Origin: Aristolochia californica
Lineage: Eukaryota; Streptophyta; Magnoliopsida; Piperales; Aristolochiaceae
Assembly (NCBI GenBank): GCA_029961685.1
Contig: JARWKL010000008.1
Span: 14,107,981-14,171,980 of the forward strand
DNA length: 64,000 nt
Direction of reading: 5' to 3'
The notes under the pieces are model-generated. The model saw only the letters and a list, made by a program, of their open reading frames with translations. It was not told where the DNA came from and did not search any database. Shown here piece after piece: positions 61,601 to 64,000 of the stretch. Position 1 is the first letter of the stretch; each line of letters begins with the position of its first letter. A program made the translations under genes and the position numbers.

Positions 61601-64000
61601 TATTTTTAGTGCGTGAAAATAATTTTCTTCACTCACATTTATTATAGTTTTCAAATTCTTTTGCATAGATAAACTCTAAAATTTTCATTTTGTTTTGATC
61701 CATATTTGTCTTATCTTTTTCTTTACAAGAAAACTGGGAGAGTGAAAAACTCAAGTTTGGAAAAAAAAATTGAACATCCAAAATGGAAATGCGCAAATAC
61801 TGAGAGAGATAATTCCAAAAAGTATATGTGATTTTTTATGTCCGCTTTTTGTAAAATAGGTAAAAAGTAGTTTGTTTGGCTCTGGTAAATATCCCACTGC
61901 ACGTTTAGATGAGAATTTTAATTTTTTCTACTCCTTGAAATTTTTGGATCATTAGGATCTTCAACATGTTTCTGGCATGCATATCCAGCACATTTAAAAC
62001 ATGTTAGGATCTATTTTAAATTTCTATCTTAAGAAATTCCACCAAGCTATCTGGGGTTGTACTAGTGGGATTTCCCCAATGTGGATAACAAAACTTTGGT
62101 GTTCATTTTTATAGCGTGAAAATAATTTTCTTCACTCACATTTATTATAGTTGTCAAATTCTTTTGCATACATAAACTCTAAAATTTTCATTTTCTTGTG
62201 AACTATATTTGCCTTAGTTGTTCATGAGAAAACTGGGAGAGTGAAAAAGTCAAGTTTGAAAAAAAAAAATTGAACATCCAAAATGGAAATGCACAAATGT
62301 TGAGAGAGATAATTCCAAAAAGTATCTGTGATTTTTTAGGTCTACCTTGTGTTAAATAAGCAAAAAGTGGGTTGTTTAGATCTGGTAAATATCCCACTGC
62401 ACGTAAACTTGAGAATTGTAATTTTTTCTACTCCTTGAAATTTTTGGATCATTAGGTCATTTACATCTTCAACATGTTTCTTGCATGCATATCGACCACA
62501 TTTAAAACATGTTAAGATCAATTATAAATCTCTTTCTTATAAAATTCCACCAAGCTATCTGGGGTTGTACAAGTGGAATTTCCCACACGTGGATAATAGA
62601 ACTTTGGTGATCATTTTTAGTGCTTGAAAATAATTTTCTTCACTCACATTTATTGTAGTTTTCAAAATCTTTTCCAGACATAAACTACAAAATTTTCATT
62701 TTGTGGTGATCTATATTTGCCTTATCTTTTTGTTTACGAGAAAACTGGGAGAGTGAAAAACTCAAGTTTGAAAAAAAAATATTGAACATCCAAAATGGAA
62801 AATCTCAAATGCTAAGAGAGATAATTCATAAAAGTATCTATGATTTTTTACGTCCACTTTTGTTAAAATAGGCAAAAAAGGGGTTGTTTGGTTCTGGTAA
62901 ATATCCCACCGCACGTTAACTTGAGAATTTTAATTTTTTGTACTCCGTGAAAATTTTGGATCATTAGGTCATTTGCATCTTCGACATATTTTTGGCATGT
63001 ATCCACCACATTTAAAACATGTTAGGATCAATTAGAAATCTCTTTCTTAGAAAATTCCACCAAGCTATTTGGCGTTGTACTTGTGGAATTTCCCCAACGT
63101 GAATAACAAAACTTTGGTGATCATTTTTAGTGTGTGAAAATTATTTTCTTCACTCATATTTACTATAGTTTTTAATTTCTTTTGCATACCTATACTCTAA
63201 AATTTTCATTTTTTTGTGATCTATATTTGCTTTATCATTTTGTTTACGAGAAAGCTGGGAGAAAAAAAACTCAAGTTTGAAAAAAAAATTGAACATCCAA
63301 AATGGAATTGCACAAATGCTGAGAGAGATAATTCCAAAAAGAATCGGTGATTTTTTAAGTCTATTTTCAGTAAAATAGGACAAAACTGGGTTGTTTGGCT
63401 TTGGTAAATATCCCACCGCACGTTAACTTGAGAATTTTATTTTTTCTACTCCTTGAAATTTTAGGATCATTAGGCCATTTTCATCTTCAACATGTTTCTT
63501 GCATGCATATCCACCACATTTAAAACATGTTAGGATCAATTAGAAATCTCTTTCTTAGAAATTACACCATGCTATCTGGGGTTGTACAAGTGAAATTTCC
63601 CCAACGTGGATAACAAAACTTTGGCGTACATTTTTAGTGCAAGAAAATAATTTTCTTCACTGACATTTATTATAGTTTTCAAATTGTTTTGCATACATAA
63701 ACTCTAAAATTTTCATTTTGTAGTGATCTATATTTGCCTTATCTTTTTTTTTACAAGAAAGCTGGGAGTGTGAAAAACTCAAGTTTGAAAAAAAACGTAG
63801 AACATGCAAAGTGGAAATGCACAAATGCTGGGAGAGATAATTCCAAAAAGTTTCTGTGATTTTTTAGGTTCGCTTTTCTATAAAATAGGTAAAATGTGGG
63901 TTGTTGGGCTCTAGTATATATCCCACCGCACGTTAACTTGAGAATTTTAATTTTTTCTACTCCTTAAAATTTATGGATCATTAGGTAATTTGCATCTTTA
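58642..64000. repeat. Satellite units, segment 14 (11 units, last partial)
   Basis: Unit starts are 58642, 59154, 59662, 60171, 60682, 61194, 61697, 62200, 62708, 63219 and 63725. The unit pair at 59154 and 60171 shares GTAGAAAATAAAACTTTGG and TATAAAATTTTC or AATAAAATTTTC just before the start word. A shortened CATGTATCCACC (four bases lost from CATGCATATCC) occurs near 59951, 60461 and 62997. Units 60171 and 62708 are again five apart. The units at 61194 and 61697 (503 bp each) lose a few bases in the ATCATTAGGTCATTTGC box near 61448 and 61954. Confidence 0.87.

Larger units (their letters stand above)
1..64000. repeat. Satellite DNA array, ~510 bp unit, head-to-tail
   Basis: The whole window is a tandem repeat. 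The word GTGATCTATA, or a clear variant of it, recurs 128 times in the same orientation. 105 of the 127 intervals between successive copies are 506-516 bp, and the mean is about 502 bp because of deleted units. Each unit has the same order of landmarks. Approximate offsets from the unit start are: a poly(A) tract near +65 to +75, CCAAAATGG near +82, an inverted repeat CCGCTTTTTG/CAAAAAGTGG near +145, GTTAAC near +207, GCATGCATA near +288, ACATTTAAAACATG near +300, ACTAGT near +373, and a dyad GTGCGTGAA/TTCACTCAC near +423 to +450. No unique sequence, gene, RNA gene or mobile element interrupts it, and no unit is inverted. The array continues past both ends. The function is unknown; arrays of this kind are typical of eukaryotic heterochromatin, including centromeres. 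I do not recognise the family. Confidence 0.97.

Noticed and set aside
1..64000. About a hundred open reading frames of 60-131 codons on both strands
   Set aside because: They are the same few open stretches recurring at the unit period. They are cut by stops or indels in most units and often sit in three overlapping frames; they lack any recognisable domain and are rich in F, S, K and I as expected for translated A+T-rich DNA. None is supported as a gene.
1..64000. CRISPR array
   Set aside because: The repetition is regular, but the whole 510 bp unit repeats. There are no short repeats alternating with unique spacers and no cas genes.
1..64000. Telomeric repeat
   Set aside because: TTTTTTAGG occurs about once per unit, but never as tandem TTTAGGG, TTAGGG or TTAGG.
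1..64000. CENP-B box
   Set aside because: I saw no 17 bp motif with the TTCG...A..CGGG core in the units; TTCG occurs only sporadically.
1..64000. 5S rDNA or other RNA gene tandem array
   Set aside because: The ~510 bp period resembles a 5S rDNA unit length, but no 5S internal control region or G+C-richer 120 bp gene is present.
1..64000. LTR or transposon-derived tandem repeat
   Set aside because: I saw no primer-binding site, polypurine tract, target-site duplication or protease/reverse transcriptase motif in any frame.

Overview
This 64 kb window is one uninterrupted array of satellite DNA. It contains no gene that I can support. A single A+T-rich unit of about 510 bp (A+T roughly 70% by eye) is repeated head-to-tail in one orientation from the first base to the last. 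I phased the units on the conserved word GTGATCTATA, taking its second G as the unit start. That gives 128 starts from position 9 to position 63725, so 127 complete intervals plus partial units at both edges. 105 of the 127 intervals are 506-516 bp long. The exceptions are deletions (down to 241 bp) and one 62 bp internal duplication. The array enters and leaves the window, so its true length is unknown.

The sequence suggests a eukaryotic chromosome, in a heterochromatic, pericentromeric, centromeric or subtelomeric block. I cannot name the species or the satellite family from the sequence alone. A plant or invertebrate nuclear genome fits the composition and unit length, but this is inference. 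There is no rRNA, tRNA, CRISPR, telomere repeat, transposon or bacterial gene. No interval leaves room for any insertion longer than about 70 bp.

The units differ from each other by something like a tenth of their bases. Shared variants reveal a multi-scale higher-order structure. From 4.5 to 8.0 kb the array is repeated at 12.1-16.06 kb (15-16 units away, one extra unit in the second copy). At 16.06 kb the second copy switches to resemble 10.0-11.3 kb. There are local tandem duplications of one unit (8096-9117, 4 differences in 511 bp), two units (16859-18858 and 55.0-57.0 kb) and three units (38.64-41.19 kb). A 29-unit offset links 18.8-23.4 kb with 33.4-37.6 kb, and a 56-unit offset links 2.6-3.6 kb with 30.5-31.4 kb. 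From 44.8 to 54.6 kb a five-unit (about 2.55 kb) higher-order repeat is visible. 57.05-58.64 kb is a cluster of four consecutive deleted units.

The unit carries conserved candidate structural elements: an imperfect dyad (GTGCGTGAA/TTCACTCAC), a 10 bp inverted repeat (CCGCTTTTTG/CAAAAAGTGG), a poly(A) tract of about 7-13 bases, a GTTAAC box, GCATGCATA, and a TATAAAA word. The many short open frames, mostly on the minus strand, are copies of a few accidental open stretches in the unit. They are not annotated as genes. I found no encoded biological system; what is worth attention is the satellite itself and its duplication history.
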